Of a stretch of DNA of 41,818 bases, positions 16,473 through 24,271 are shown piece by piece. The position numbers and the translations under genes are program-made. The notes beneath the pieces were generated by a model. The model did not search any database. It saw only the letters and a program-made list of their open reading frames with translations, and was not told the origin of the DNA. The stretch is from Bacteroidota bacterium (lineage in GTDB: Bacteria > Bacteroidota > Bacteroidia > UKL13-3). The stretch is taken from positions 1 through 41,818 of the forward strand of contig CANGGG010000021.1 in NCBI GenBank assembly GCA_947453415.1, read 5' to 3'. Positions within the stretch are counted from its first letter, which is position 1. Every line of letters starts with the position of its first letter.

Positions 16473-17027
16473 ATGTCGTTTAAAATATATACAAAAACTG
16501 GCGATACCGGCCAAACCTCATTGATTGGTGGTGTTAGAGTTCCCAAATTTCACTTAAGAATAGAAAGTTATGGCACCGTTGATGAATTAAATTCATACAT
16601 AGGTTTAATAAAAGATAGCATAACAAATACCCAATTTCAAGCCATATTAGCTGAAATTCAAGACCGATTATTTACTATTGGTAGTCTTTTGGCCAGTGAT
16701 CCTGAAAAAAGTAAAATGAAAGTTCCCGATATTTTTGAAAAAGACATTGAATTACTCGAAAATGAAATGGATGCAATGGATAAAACTTTACCTGAATTGA
16801 AAAGTTTTGTTTTGCCAGGTGGCAATATTGTTGCCTCTCATTGCCATGTGGCACGCTGTATTTGCCGAAGAGCAGAAAGATTAGTAGTCCATTTGGCAAC
16901 AGAAACAGAAGTAAATCCAATTGTTCCAAAATATTTAAATCGTTTGAGTGATTATTTATTCATGCTTTCTCGCAAAGTTGTCATTGATTCGGGTGCTGCA
17001 GAAATAGCTTGGCGACCAAGAATGTAG
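16473..17027 (+). CDS. Cob(I)alamin adenosyltransferase, PduO type
   Basis: This 184-residue cytoplasmic enzyme transfers the adenosyl group of ATP to cob(I)alamin, making coenzyme B12. The ATP-binding N-terminal motif KIYTKTGDTGQTSL is present at 4-17, followed by ESYGTVDELNS at 31-41. The second signature, LPGGNIVASHCHVARCICRRAER, runs from about 118 to 140 and includes the conserved arginines. The length and helical-bundle pattern are typical. It would serve an adenosylcobalamin enzyme such as methylmalonyl-CoA mutase. The nearby BtuF-like gene (18125) adds to a B12 theme, although a membrane-protein gene on the opposite strand lies between them. The TAG stop is followed at once by an ATAGACGATAG-type repeat. 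Confidence 0.93.
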   Translation: MSFKIYTKTGDTGQTSLIGGVRVPKFHLRIESYGTVDELNSYIGLIKDSITNTQFQAILAEIQDRLFTIGSLLASDPEKSKMKVPDIFEKDIELLENEMDAMDKTLPELKSFVLPGGNIVASHCHVARCICRRAERLVVHLATETEVNPIVPKYLNRLSDYLFMLSRKVVIDSGAAEIAWRPRM

Positions 17028-17098
17028 ATTAGACGATAGACCATGGTCGATAGTTGATAGTTGATGGAATAATTTTATTTGCTATCGTCTATTGTCCA
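17028..17098. repeat. ATAGACGATAG-type repeat with 10-bp inverted arms
   Basis: TAGACGATAG at 17030-17039 is mirrored exactly by CTATCGTCTA at 17082-17091. Between them are copies of GATAGTTGATAG and a CCATGG. The right arm lies within the 3' end of the convergent membrane-protein gene and encodes part of its final residues (WTIDDSK). The element is related to the repeat at 3139-3196 and may act as a bidirectional terminator stem for the two converging genes. Confidence 0.6.
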
Positions 17099-18040
17099 TG
17101 AACTATTAACCACCATCAGCATATAAAAATAGGAAAGCCAAATTATTCTGCCATCGGCAATGGTAGAATAATAAGAAAGGAAATATAAAATAATTGCACT
17201 GCCAATACTTGCCAAACATGCTAAATATAAAGGGTTTTCAATGATTTGACGAAAGGTTTTATTAATTAATTCTTTGAAAAACAATAAGCCAACCAAGCCA
17301 AAACTAAATATCACACTGAACCAAGAATTGAATCGGTAAAAATTAATAGAAGCACTTTCCAAATTAAAAGTCCAAAAATTATTACGCGTGGTTTCTAACG
17401 AAATAGGTGCGTACTTTCTAATAAAATAAAATCCATATAAGTATAAAATAAAAGTAACTAATGTTACAAAAATTGCATTTTTCCTGTTGTTTTTAAAATG
17501 ATAAAACAAGTAAAAAGGAATGCTGATGGCAATGGTCTCTTTCACACATAATCCCAATAAAATAGCCAATGTAAACAACCATGCTTGTTGTTTAAAAGTA
17601 GCGTATATACTGATTGCAATAAATAAAAAAAGCGCGGTATCAACATAAGCAATACTGGCATAATAAAACATGGGAAATGAAACCAAAAACAGCCAAATAG
17701 ATTGCCATTTTTTGATGTTTGGAATGTTTAATAATTGCAAAGCATGATAAAAAATAAACAGCCCTAAAGCTAAAAATAAAGCATTGATTAAATTAATGGA
17801 GGTAAGCGCAGAAAAAGGCAAATAACTAGCCGAAAATGGAACCAGAAACCGCCAGTTAGTGGCCGGACGTAATGCTAATTCCATAGGATTTCCTCTAAAA
17901 TATTCCACATAATTTTCAAAATATTTTGCATCGTAAGGCACTTGTTTAACAATTACTTGATTGCCGTTAAAACGTGGCAAAATCATGGCTATAAAAAGCA
18001 AACTGGTGATAATAAAATAAAATAAATTGCTACTTTTCAA
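17075..18040 (-). CDS. Multi-spanning membrane protein, possibly GT-C-like
   Basis: The 321-residue protein has about eight to nine hydrophobic segments: an N-terminal one at 6-22, then others at about 75-100, 115-135, 140-165, 165-185, 190-210, 245-260, 275-295 and a last one near 300-315. Loop one contains YDAKYFENYVEYFRG and RPATNWRFLVPF. The acidic residue pair and following aromatic-rich loops recall GT-C glycosyltransferases that use lipid-linked sugars, but no diagnostic motif is clear. I offer this as a possibility only. The C-terminal residues WTIDDSK are encoded by an interspersed repeat, suggesting that the original end was altered. Confidence 0.7.
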   Translation of the reverse strand: MKSSNLFYFIITSLLFIAMILPRFNGNQVIVKQVPYDAKYFENYVEYFRGNPMELALRPATNWRFLVPFSASYLPFSALTSINLINALFLALGLFIFYHALQLLNIPNIKKWQSIWLFLVSFPMFYYASIAYVDTALFLFIAISIYATFKQQAWLFTLAILLGLCVKETIAISIPFYLFYHFKNNRKNAIFVTLVTFILYLYGFYFIRKYAPISLETTRNNFWTFNLESASINFYRFNSWFSVIFSFGLVGLLFFKELINKTFRQIIENPLYLACLASIGSAIILYFLSYYSTIADGRIIWLSYFYMLMVVNSSWTIDDSK

Positions 18041-18075
18041 GTTCTAAATTAATATGGTGCTGATTAAAATTTAAA

Positions 18076-18083
18076 TACATTTG
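18076..18083 (+). promoter_or_regulatory. -7 promoter element before the BtuF-like gene
   Basis: TACATTTG fits TAnnTTTG exactly and lies 42 bases before the start codon of the BtuF-like gene. I see no good TTTG at the expected -33 position, so support is partial. Confidence 0.4.
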
Positions 18084-18124
18084 TATTGCAATTAACGCAT
18101 AAGAATTTTTAAAACAATAAAACA

Positions 18125-18934
18125 ATGACCATAAAAATATTTACCGACCAAATGAATCGCGAAATAAGCGTTCAATTTCCTCCAAAACGAATCATTTCGT
18201 TGGTACCATCACAAACAGAATTTTTATACGATTTGGGATTAAAAGATGAAATTATTGGGCAAACAAAATTTTGCATTCATCCAGAAGAAATGCGGAAGCA
18301 AAATACAATGATTGGCGGTACCAAAAACCTAAAATTGGAATTAATTGCGCAGCTAAAACCCGATTTAATTATAGGAAATAAAGAGGAAAATGAACAAGGA
18401 CAAATTGAATATTTAATGCAGCATTTTCCGGTATGGATGAGTGATATCAATACCATGGACGATGCTTATGAAATGATGCAAAAAATAGCTGAAATGGTTC
18501 ATAAAACCAATGAAGCAGAAGCAATCATTCATCAAATAAAAACGGATTTTGACCAATTAAAAATAAAAGTTAACGAGCATGAAAATAGCCAGAAAATAGC
18601 TTATTTTATTTGGCGAAAACCATATATGGTAGCTGCAAAAAATACTTTTATTAATCATTTAATTGAAACATTGAATTTTGAAAATGTATTTGCAAAAAAT
18701 TTAGAGAGATATGCCAGCGTAAGTGAAGAAGATATCATTGATAAAAACCCTGCTGTTATTTTCCTTTCAAGTGAACCTTATCCATTTAAACAAAAGCATA
18801 TTAGTGAATTACAAAACTTATTGCCATTGGCAAAAATAATATTGGTAGACGGTGAAATGTTTAGTTGGTATGGTAGCAGGTTGCGCTTCAGTGCAAATTA
18901 TTTTAAAGAACTTTTGAACCAGTTATCAAATTAG
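18125..18934 (+). CDS. BtuF-like helical-backbone metal receptor, no signal peptide
   Basis: The 269-residue protein matches the periplasmic binding proteins for vitamin B12 and iron chelates (BtuF/FhuD fold). RIISLVPSQTEFLYDLGL at 22-39, IIGQTKFCIHP at 43-53, and LKPDLIIGNKEENEQGQIEYL at about 78-98 are characteristic, followed by a long backbone helix and a second domain with VIFLSSEPYPFK. Unusually, the N-terminus MTIKIFTDQMNREI has no export signal, so the product looks cytoplasmic. Many Bacteroidota carry this leaderless form. No ABC permease or ATPase gene is adjacent. With the cobalamin adenosyltransferase nearby, a corrinoid-related role is plausible but unproven. Confidence 0.85.
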   Translation: MTIKIFTDQMNREISVQFPPKRIISLVPSQTEFLYDLGLKDEIIGQTKFCIHPEEMRKQNTMIGGTKNLKLELIAQLKPDLIIGNKEENEQGQIEYLMQHFPVWMSDINTMDDAYEMMQKIAEMVHKTNEAEAIIHQIKTDFDQLKIKVNEHENSQKIAYFIWRKPYMVAAKNTFINHLIETLNFENVFAKNLERYASVSEEDIIDKNPAVIFLSSEPYPFKQKHISELQNLLPLAKIILVDGEMFSWYGSRLRFSANYFKELLNQLSN

Positions 18935-18980
18935 TTATAATCAAGTTTTCCATATTTAACATTTGATACCATTTTTTTTA

Positions 18981-18988
18981 TACTTTTG
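18981..18988 (+). promoter_or_regulatory. -7 promoter element almost touching the next start codon
   Basis: TACTTTTG fits TAnnTTTG and is the same octamer as in the tRNA promoter. A TTTG lies at 18962-18965, but the spacing of 15 is short. The ATG at 18995 is only 6 bases beyond the box, so the mRNA would have almost no leader. Confidence 0.45.
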
Positions 18989-18994
18989 TACAAT

Positions 18995-19924
18995 ATGGAA
19001 GAAAATAAAGAAAAAAGAAATCGTTTAGCAATTTTCATACCTTGGGCTTTAGTAGCCATATTAACCGTTTTGAATGGTTTTTTTATTTATAATTATTTTA
19101 AAACCGATAAAAAATTAGCAGATACTGAAGAAGTTTTATTTGATACCAAAGAAGCCAAAAGCTCCTTAGATTCATTGCTAAGCATTACCAATAATGAGCT
19201 GGCTAGTTATAAAGGCCAAAATGCTTCGTTAGATAGTTTGGTGATTCAAAAAGACAATGATTTAAAGGTATATGCCGATAAAATTAAACGTCTTTTATCG
19301 CAAGATAAAATTAGTAAAGGAGCTTTAGAAAAAGCACTAGAAGAAATAGAGAAATTACGCTATTACAAGCAAAAATACTTGACCCAAATTGATTCCCTTT
19401 CAGGTGAAATTGTGATGTTAAATCGCGAAAATTATAAACTAAAAGGAAATATTGACAATCAAAAACGTTCGAACGAAAACTTAAGCATGGAAAATGCTGG
19501 TTTGAAAAACAAAGTGGCCATTGGAGCTAAATTAAATACTTCTGCGTTGGTAGTTACTGGCATAAAAATGCGTAGCAATGGCAAGGAAAAAGAAACCATG
19601 AAAGCCAAACAAGTAGAACAAATAAAACTGACTTTTAAAATAGCCGAAAACTATGTAGCCGAAAAAGGTAAAAAGGAAGTTTATTTAAAAATTACCAGTT
19701 TAGACGGAACCACATTGTATAACCAAGCTACCGGAACAGCTACTTTTAACTATCAAGGAGAAGCTTCATTGTATACTCAAAAAAAGATTGTAGAATTTAC
19801 ACAAGAAGCGCAAGATGTAAGTATTTATTGGGCAAAAGGAACAGAGTTTAACGTTGGTAAATACAAAGCAGAATTATTTGCTGATGGATTTAAAATTGGC
19901 GCTGTTGATTTTGAATTGAAGTAA
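18995..19924 (+). CDS. Membrane-anchored coiled-coil protein of unknown function
   Basis: The 309-residue protein has a short charged N-terminus (MEENKEKRNR), one membrane helix at about 12-33 (AIFIPWALVAILTVLNGFFIY), and a coiled coil of about 40-175 with many Leu heptads and Ser/Asp linkers. It ends in a beta-rich domain of about 120 residues (TSALVVTGIKMRSN ... GKYKAELFADGFKIG). The layout puts the coiled coil and beta domain in the periplasm. I recognise the general Bacteroidota pattern but no named family. I start at ATG 18995, since the in-frame TTG at 18986 sits inside the promoter octamer TACTTTTG. A good terminator follows at 19944. Confidence 0.75.
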   Translation: MEENKEKRNRLAIFIPWALVAILTVLNGFFIYNYFKTDKKLADTEEVLFDTKEAKSSLDSLLSITNNELASYKGQNASLDSLVIQKDNDLKVYADKIKRLLSQDKISKGALEKALEEIEKLRYYKQKYLTQIDSLSGEIVMLNRENYKLKGNIDNQKRSNENLSMENAGLKNKVAIGAKLNTSALVVTGIKMRSNGKEKETMKAKQVEQIKLTFKIAENYVAEKGKKEVYLKITSLDGTTLYNQATGTATFNYQGEASLYTQKKIVEFTQEAQDVSIYWAKGTEFNVGKYKAELFADGFKIGAVDFELK

Positions 19925-19943
19925 ATAAAACAATACCTCATTG

Positions 19944-19980
19944 AAAGCCATATTTAATAAATTTAGATATGGCTTTTTTT
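19944..19980 (+). terminator. Terminator after the coiled-coil gene
   Basis: AAAGCCATAT and ATATGGCTTT form a 10-bp stem around an AT-rich loop and are followed by a T-run, 20 bases after the stop codon. Confidence 0.8.
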
Positions 19981-20047
19981 ATCAAATAGATTCTTTTAAA
20001 AAAGTATTTTTGTTTTCAATATTAATCATTCTAAACATTCATTTTTA

Positions 20048-20713
20048 ATGAAAAAAACAGCATTAATTGTAGCAGGAGGTAACGGTTCTAGAATGGAATC
20101 TGATTTGCCAAAACAGTTTATTTTATTAGCTGGTAAGCCAATATTGATGCACACTATTGACGCTTTTTATCATTGTAATGTTTCAAATATTATTGTGGTT
20201 TTACCATTAAATCAAATTGATTTTTGGAAAAAATTATGTACTGAATTTTCTTTCAATTTAGCACACCAAATAGTGGCTGGTGGTGCTTCCCGATTTGAAT
20301 CAGTTCAAAATGGTTTATTGCTTTGTAATGAGGAAGATTTAGTAGCCATTCACGATGGCGTTAGGCCGTTTATAACTGCTGAAATAATTAATAATAGTTT
20401 TGATGTAGCTGCCCAAAAAGGCAATGCTGTAGCTGCAGTTCGCTTAAAAGATTCCATTAGAAAAGTAGATTTATTAGGTAACAAAAACGTGAACCGTGAT
20501 GCTTATTTTTTGATTCAAACGCCTCAAACTTTTAAATGCAACATTATTAAAGATGCTTACCAAGCACAAGACCATATAAACTTTACCGATGATGCCAGTG
20601 TGTTAGAAGCCAACGGACATGCCATTAACCTGATTCCTGGCGATTACAAAAACATAAAAATTACTACGCCCGAAGATTTATTAATAGCTGAAGCATTTTA
20701 TAAGCATCAATAA
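20048..20713 (+). CDS. ispD: 2-C-methyl-D-erythritol 4-phosphate cytidylyltransferase
   Basis: IspD makes CDP-methylerythritol from MEP and CTP, the third step of the non-mevalonate isoprenoid pathway. The 221-residue protein shows the nucleotide-binding loop IVAGGNGSRM at 7-16 with Lys22 in LPKQF, HDGVRPF at 102-108, the RDAYFLIQTPQTF block at 150-162, and FTDDASVLE at 179-187. All positions known for CTP binding and catalysis are present. The usual partner IspF is not adjacent. The variant GGNGSRM replaces the more common GxGxRM. A -7-like TATTTTTG occurs at 20005-20012. The gene ends at the edge of a REP-like repeat cluster. Confidence 0.96.
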   Translation: MKKTALIVAGGNGSRMESDLPKQFILLAGKPILMHTIDAFYHCNVSNIIVVLPLNQIDFWKKLCTEFSFNLAHQIVAGGASRFESVQNGLLLCNEEDLVAIHDGVRPFITAEIINNSFDVAAQKGNAVAAVRLKDSIRKVDLLGNKNVNRDAYFLIQTPQTFKCNIIKDAYQAQDHINFTDDASVLEANGHAINLIPGDYKNIKITTPEDLLIAEAFYKHQ

Positions 20714-20756
20714 TTTTTTATATTGCTTTTGAATTTTCTAACTTTGAATTACTGCC

Positions 20757-20779
20757 AGTGCGGTTTTGCAAACCGCACT
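20757..20779. repeat. REP-like palindrome GTGCGGTTT/AAACCGCAC
   Basis: Arms AGTGCGGTTT and AAACCGCACT form a perfect 10-bp hairpin with loop TGC, 44 bases after the ispD stop codon. There is no T-run, so it is not a standard terminator. It resembles the short GC-richer palindromes that are scattered between genes in many Bacteroidota. Confidence 0.7.
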
Positions 20780-20782
20780 TCA

Positions 20783-21035
20783 TATTAAAAGCATTTGCAA
20801 TGCAAAAAAATAAAAGTCTTTTTAAAAATTTGCTTTTGATTGACACAGTGGAATACGGATTACAAATCCTTACAGTAAATGGTTCGGATTACAAATCCGA
20901 ACCGGCTGGTATTAAAAGCATTTGCAACGCAAAAAAATAAAAGACTTTTAAAAATTTGCTTTTGATTGACACAGTGGAATACGGATTACAAATCCTTAAT
21001 GTAAATGGTTCGGATTACAAATCCGAACCGGCTGG
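20783..21035. repeat. Tandem duplication of a 127-bp unit with REP-like palindromes
   Basis: Unit one (20783-20909, 127 bp) and unit two (20910-21035, 126 bp) differ at only a handful of positions. Each unit holds GCATTTGCAA, a TTTGCTTTTGATTGACACAG segment, an imperfect ACGGATTACAAATCC palindrome and a perfect palindrome with arms GGTTCGGATT / AATCCGAACC around ACA (20881-20903 and 21007-21029), ending in GGCTGG. An open frame across the units is an artefact of the repeat. This accounts for nearly all of the 359-bp gap between ispD and the next gene. Confidence 0.9.
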
Positions 21036-21072
21036 AAATATATTGATTACTATATATTTTAGTTTCATATTT

Positions 21073-21675
21073 TTATTTTATAATTATGTAATTTTTATTA
21101 ACTACTTTATCAATAAAATAAAATAGGCCTTCATCTTTATTAATGTAACTTTCTGCTACTAATGAATCATAACTATTGGGATAAAGAACTATAACATCAT
21201 TGAAATTACTGTTTTTTATAATAACTGCTTTCTTAAATGTCCAATATCCATTATATCCTATTTGTTCATCACCGCATAAAAAATAAGAATTATTTATATT
21301 AAAATTAATTATGTTTGACATATCTTTATAGTCTATTTTTCTGCTATGTTTTACATCAAAACTTCCAACACCTTTAATTGTAGTATAAGTATTATGTATG
21401 GTTTGGTAACAAATTTTATAATTTGAAGCTAAAGATTGATTTTCGCAATACCAAGAAGTATCAGTTTTGGTTTTTACAAAAGTAAGTGTATCTCCTTTGT
21501 CACTAGCAAAACTAATGGTATCAAAAGCGGGGTTGGTAAAATAAGGTGTTTGGTTTAGTGCACCTGCTGTTAAATATTCATACTTAGTAATTGGATTCCC
21601 ACTTGGCAAGTCAGGTTCTTTTGAACAGCTTTGTAATAATATTACAAAGAGGGTAAGTAAGAAAATTAGTTTCAT
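21073..21675 (-). CDS. Small lipoprotein of unknown function
   Basis: The precursor of about 200 residues begins with a classic lipoprotein signal, MKLIFLLTLFVILLQSC, with the cysteine followed by SKEPD. Acidic residues after Cys fit surface- or outer-membrane-directed lipoproteins. The rest is beta-rich with many Tyr, Asn and Asp residues (DTSWYCENQSLASNYKICYQ, KGVGSFDVKHSRKI) and two or more cysteines, with no family that I recognise. Two upstream in-frame ATGs exist (21702 and 21729); I prefer 21675 because it gives the most compact signal. The gene sits between two clusters of REP-like repeats and has high AT content, so it may be a recent acquisition. That is inference. Confidence 0.7.
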   Translation of the reverse strand: MKLIFLLTLFVILLQSCSKEPDLPSGNPITKYEYLTAGALNQTPYFTNPAFDTISFASDKGDTLTFVKTKTDTSWYCENQSLASNYKICYQTIHNTYTTIKGVGSFDVKHSRKIDYKDMSNIINFNINNSYFLCGDEQIGYNGYWTFKKAVIIKNSNFNDVIVLYPNSYDSLVAESYINKDEGLFYFIDKVVNKNYIIIK

Positions 21676-21789
21676 CTTTTGGGTTTGAAAATTTGTTTTC
21701 ATAGTTTGGTTGTTTTTTTTTGCCAACACTTGGTATTTTCACCAACCGACTCTCAAAATTAAACTATTAGATGATAATACCAACCTTAA

Positions 21790-21920
21790 AAATACTTTAT
21801 TAGCATGATAAAAAGCGGATTATAAATCCATAGAGTAAATGGTTCGGATTACAAATCCGAACCGGCTGGCCGGCTGGGCAAATACTTTATTAGCATGGTA
21901 GAAAGCGGATTATAAATTCA
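21790..21920. repeat. Direct repeat pair and REP-like palindrome upstream of the lipoprotein gene
   Basis: A segment beginning AAATACTTTATTAGCATG and ending in GCGGATTATAAAT(C/T)CA occurs at 21790-21830 and again at 21880-21920, 90 bases apart. Between them at 21841-21863 is a third perfect copy of the GGTTCGGATT/AATCCGAACC palindrome, followed by GGCTGGCCGGCTGG. The 21814-21868 part is homologous to the second half of the 127-bp unit at 20783-21035. Confidence 0.85.
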
Positions 21921-21939
21921 AAAATCGGGCTTGCTAAAC

Positions 21940-21966
21940 AAAAAAGGTTGGTGAAAACACCAACCT
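21940..21966 (-). terminator. Rho-independent terminator of the lgt operon
   Basis: On the minus strand AGGTTGGTG and CACCAACCT form a perfect 9-bp stem around TTTT and are followed by a run of T. It lies 24 bases past the lgt stop codon, at the end of the map-speB-lgt transcript. Confidence 0.85.
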
Positions 21967-21982
21967 CAGGCGTATTTTTATA

Positions 21983-22003
21983 GTTCGGATTACAAATCCG
22001 AAC
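21983..22003. repeat. REP-like palindrome overlapping the lgt stop codon
   Basis: Arms GTTCGGATT and AATCCGAAC around ACA are the same palindrome as at 20881, 21007 and 21841. Read on the minus strand, this copy encodes the last residues of Lgt (SSDL) and its TAA stop codon at 21990-21992. Confidence 0.88.
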
Positions 22004-23303
22004 TGGCTCCGTTCGAGCTTGCTGGAGCAGTAGCTTCTATTTTCCTAGTATAAAAATAATAGAACATCAATGCGCCAACAATGACCATGGAAGTAGAAAT
22101 TAACTGCGCTTGTGTTGGGTGAAATCCGCCAATAGAATAGGTGGTGTTTACCCTTATTTTTTCAATGGTAAAACGTTCAATTCCGTTTATGATCATGTAA
22201 AAACTAATCAAAGTTCCTGGCTTAATAAACTTAGCCCTGAATACCCACAATCCAACAAATAAAAGGATGCAAACAATGGCTTCATACAAGGCAGTTGGGA
22301 AAACCGGATTGGGTAACATGTAGCAATGTGAACCTGTGCAATTGGTCATTTGAACACCCGCTTTTATTACATTGTTATGGTAATTAAATCCCCAAAACCA
22401 ATCAGGTAAAAAACTCCATCCTTCAAAATAAATGGCTCTTACATTTGCTAATCCGCCAAACTCGTTGGCATAATAATCGCTAAAATTTGGTAATACATTG
22501 GCTTCAAAAAAACCTGGAACAGCTTTCATCATTTCACCGGCACCATTGCTCATGTATGCTGAATTCACCACGCCCCAATCGCCATCGCCACTTAAATGAC
22601 AACCAATTCGCCCAATTCCATAAGCTAACATTAAACCTGGTGCAAGTGCATCAGACAAATGAATGGGATCAATGTGATTCTTTTTTGCATAATAAATAAC
22701 AGACGCTGCCGCTACTATTAAGCCACCATAAAAAGTTAAACCACTGAACGAAACCAACGAATTAATTGGATCAGCCATTAACTCATCTATGTTTTCTAAA
22801 TTATGAAATATTTTAGCGCCCAAAATTCCTGTTATGGCAGCTATAAAAAGTATATTCCACATGTGATTATGTGGGAACATAATTCGTTCAATTTCTTTTG
22901 GAGTTTTGTCTGCTAATTTTTTATCGACACTATAAATAGTATAATAACCATAAGCAGCACCAGCCAATAATCCTAAAATACTTCCTTTGGTTGATAAAAT
23001 AAATTCTTGTGGATTTTGAACTAATGCATCATAATCAAGAGCAGCTTCTAGCATTTTAAAACCAATAAAAGCCCAAGTAATAATAGCAGTTAATGTTTCA
23101 ATCGTTGTTGATTTTTTATTGATCCAAATTTTAGAAATGGTTGATTTTAAAAAACCCAATTTCTCTCTTCTTTTCAGTTCGTTTACCGAAGTCATAAATG
23201 CCCCAGCAAACGCCAAACCCATCATTAAACCAAAGGTTTGAATAGGCAAAGGCAAGTTAAATCCGAACAAGTCTTTTAGTAAATCACTCAGGGTTGCGTA
23301 CAT
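21990..23303 (-). CDS. lgt: Prolipoprotein diacylglyceryl transferase
   Basis: Lgt transfers diacylglycerol from phosphatidylglycerol to the lipobox cysteine of prolipoproteins in the inner membrane. The 437-residue protein has about nine membrane segments and the family signature in the form GRIGCHLSGDGDWG at 231-244, with Arg232 in place. Further features are SGLTFYGGLIV at 187-197, PTALYEA, and ERFTIEKIRVN near the C-terminus. It is much longer than the 290 residues of E. coli Lgt. The extra length lies in an insertion around 40-150 and a loop at 250-300. The E. coli catalytic His103 aligns with Tyr192 and Asn146 with Cys235, differences I believe are common in this phylum. It is the last gene of the map-speB-lgt operon. 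Confidence 0.92.
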   Translation of the reverse strand: MYATLSDLLKDLFGFNLPLPIQTFGLMMGLAFAGAFMTSVNELKRREKLGFLKSTISKIWINKKSTTIETLTAIITWAFIGFKMLEAALDYDALVQNPQEFILSTKGSILGLLAGAAYGYYTIYSVDKKLADKTPKEIERIMFPHNHMWNILFIAAITGILGAKIFHNLENIDELMADPINSLVSFSGLTFYGGLIVAAASVIYYAKKNHIDPIHLSDALAPGLMLAYGIGRIGCHLSGDGDWGVVNSAYMSNGAGEMMKAVPGFFEANVLPNFSDYYANEFGGLANVRAIYFEGWSFLPDWFWGFNYHNNVIKAGVQMTNCTGSHCYMLPNPVFPTALYEAIVCILLFVGLWVFRAKFIKPGTLISFYMIINGIERFTIEKIRVNTTYSIGGFHPTQAQLISTSMVIVGALMFYYFYTRKIEATAPASSNGASSDL

Positions 23304-23349
23304 CGTTTTTTAAAATATTAGTGGTGAATTTATTTTTATTGCTTAGCAA

Positions 23350-24240
23350 TTAAATGCCTTTTAAAGTTAAATAACCAATTAATTTATATACCAATTTGGC
23401 CATGGTGTATTCTGTTAAAATATTTCCTTTTACAGGAGCAATTTCAACTACATCAAAACCAACAATATTTTTAGTGGCAATTACTTTTTTCAAAAACTGA
23501 ATGGTTTCATTCCACTGCATTCCGTTTGGTTCAGCGGTACCCACCGCAGGCACAATGCTTGGATCAAAACCATCGGCATCAATGCTGATATAAACATTAT
23601 CGCCAAGGGATGCAATGGCTTCATCGGCCCAATTGGGATTATTGCGAATTTCATGCGCATAAAAAGTATGGATATGGCTTGATTCTTTAATCAAATTAGC
23701 TTCTTCAATGCACTGCGCCCTGATTCCAATTTGAGTTAAAGGAACGCCTAACTCTTGAACTCTAAACATAACACTGGCATGCGAATAAATATTGTCGTTA
23801 TAAGAAGAACGTAAATCGCTGTGTGCATCTATTTGTAAAACATGTACGTTTGGTGTTTTTTCTTTTACCGCTTTTATACAGCCCAAACTAATGGTATGTT
23901 CAGCACCTAAAGTAATTGGGAATTTATTGTCAGCTATTAATTTTGCTGTTTCATTTTCAATCAACTTTACAGCTTTTGCATCTACTTTATTTTTAAAATC
24001 CATGGGATGCAAAGTGCAAATTCCACCTAACAAATAGCTTTCTTGTTCTAATTCTTCATCGTATAATTCTACAAATTGACTTGCCTTAATGATTGCTTCA
24101 GGACCTTTATCAGAACCACTTAAGTAGCTTGAGGTATATTCATAGGGAGCAGATTGAATAACATATTTGGAGTTTTTATAACTACAAAAATTACTGTCTT
24201 CAATGGCTAAAAAATTTTTTTTATGATTGTAAAATTTCAT
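23350..24240 (-). CDS. speB: Agmatinase family ureohydrolase
   Basis: The 296-residue enzyme belongs to the arginase/agmatinase fold, which hydrolyses a guanidino group to urea using two Mn ions. All metal-binding motifs are visible: LGAEHTIS with His115, DAHSDLR with Asp138, His140 and Asp142, and SIDADGFDPS with Asp221 and Asp223. EPNGM at 237-241 fits the agmatinase branch, which makes putrescine from agmatine. The N-terminal 30 residues are less conserved. It lies 31 bases after map and 46 bases before lgt on the same strand, so the three are probably one transcript without a shared pathway. Substrate could instead be another guanidino compound. Confidence 0.9.
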   Translation of the reverse strand: MKFYNHKKNFLAIEDSNFCSYKNSKYVIQSAPYEYTSSYLSGSDKGPEAIIKASQFVELYDEELEQESYLLGGICTLHPMDFKNKVDAKAVKLIENETAKLIADNKFPITLGAEHTISLGCIKAVKEKTPNVHVLQIDAHSDLRSSYNDNIYSHASVMFRVQELGVPLTQIGIRAQCIEEANLIKESSHIHTFYAHEIRNNPNWADEAIASLGDNVYISIDADGFDPSIVPAVGTAEPNGMQWNETIQFLKKVIATKNIVGFDVVEIAPVKGNILTEYTMAKLVYKLIGYLTLKGI

Positions 24241-24271
24241 GGTATTTATAAAATATATTTTTGATTAAAAA

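Noticed and set aside
18986-18994. TTG at 18986 as the start of the coiled-coil gene
   Set aside because: It lies within a TACTTTTG promoter box and the ATG at 18995 is in frame directly after.
20758-20940. A 60-aa plus-strand frame with ATG inside the 127-bp repeat
   Set aside because: It is made entirely of repeat and palindrome sequence, with peptide segments repeated from the duplication. No signal of a real gene.
20783-21035. Could be a CRISPR or attachment site
   Set aside because: Only two long units in direct tandem without unique spacers, no integrase or tRNA end, and palindromes typical of REP elements.
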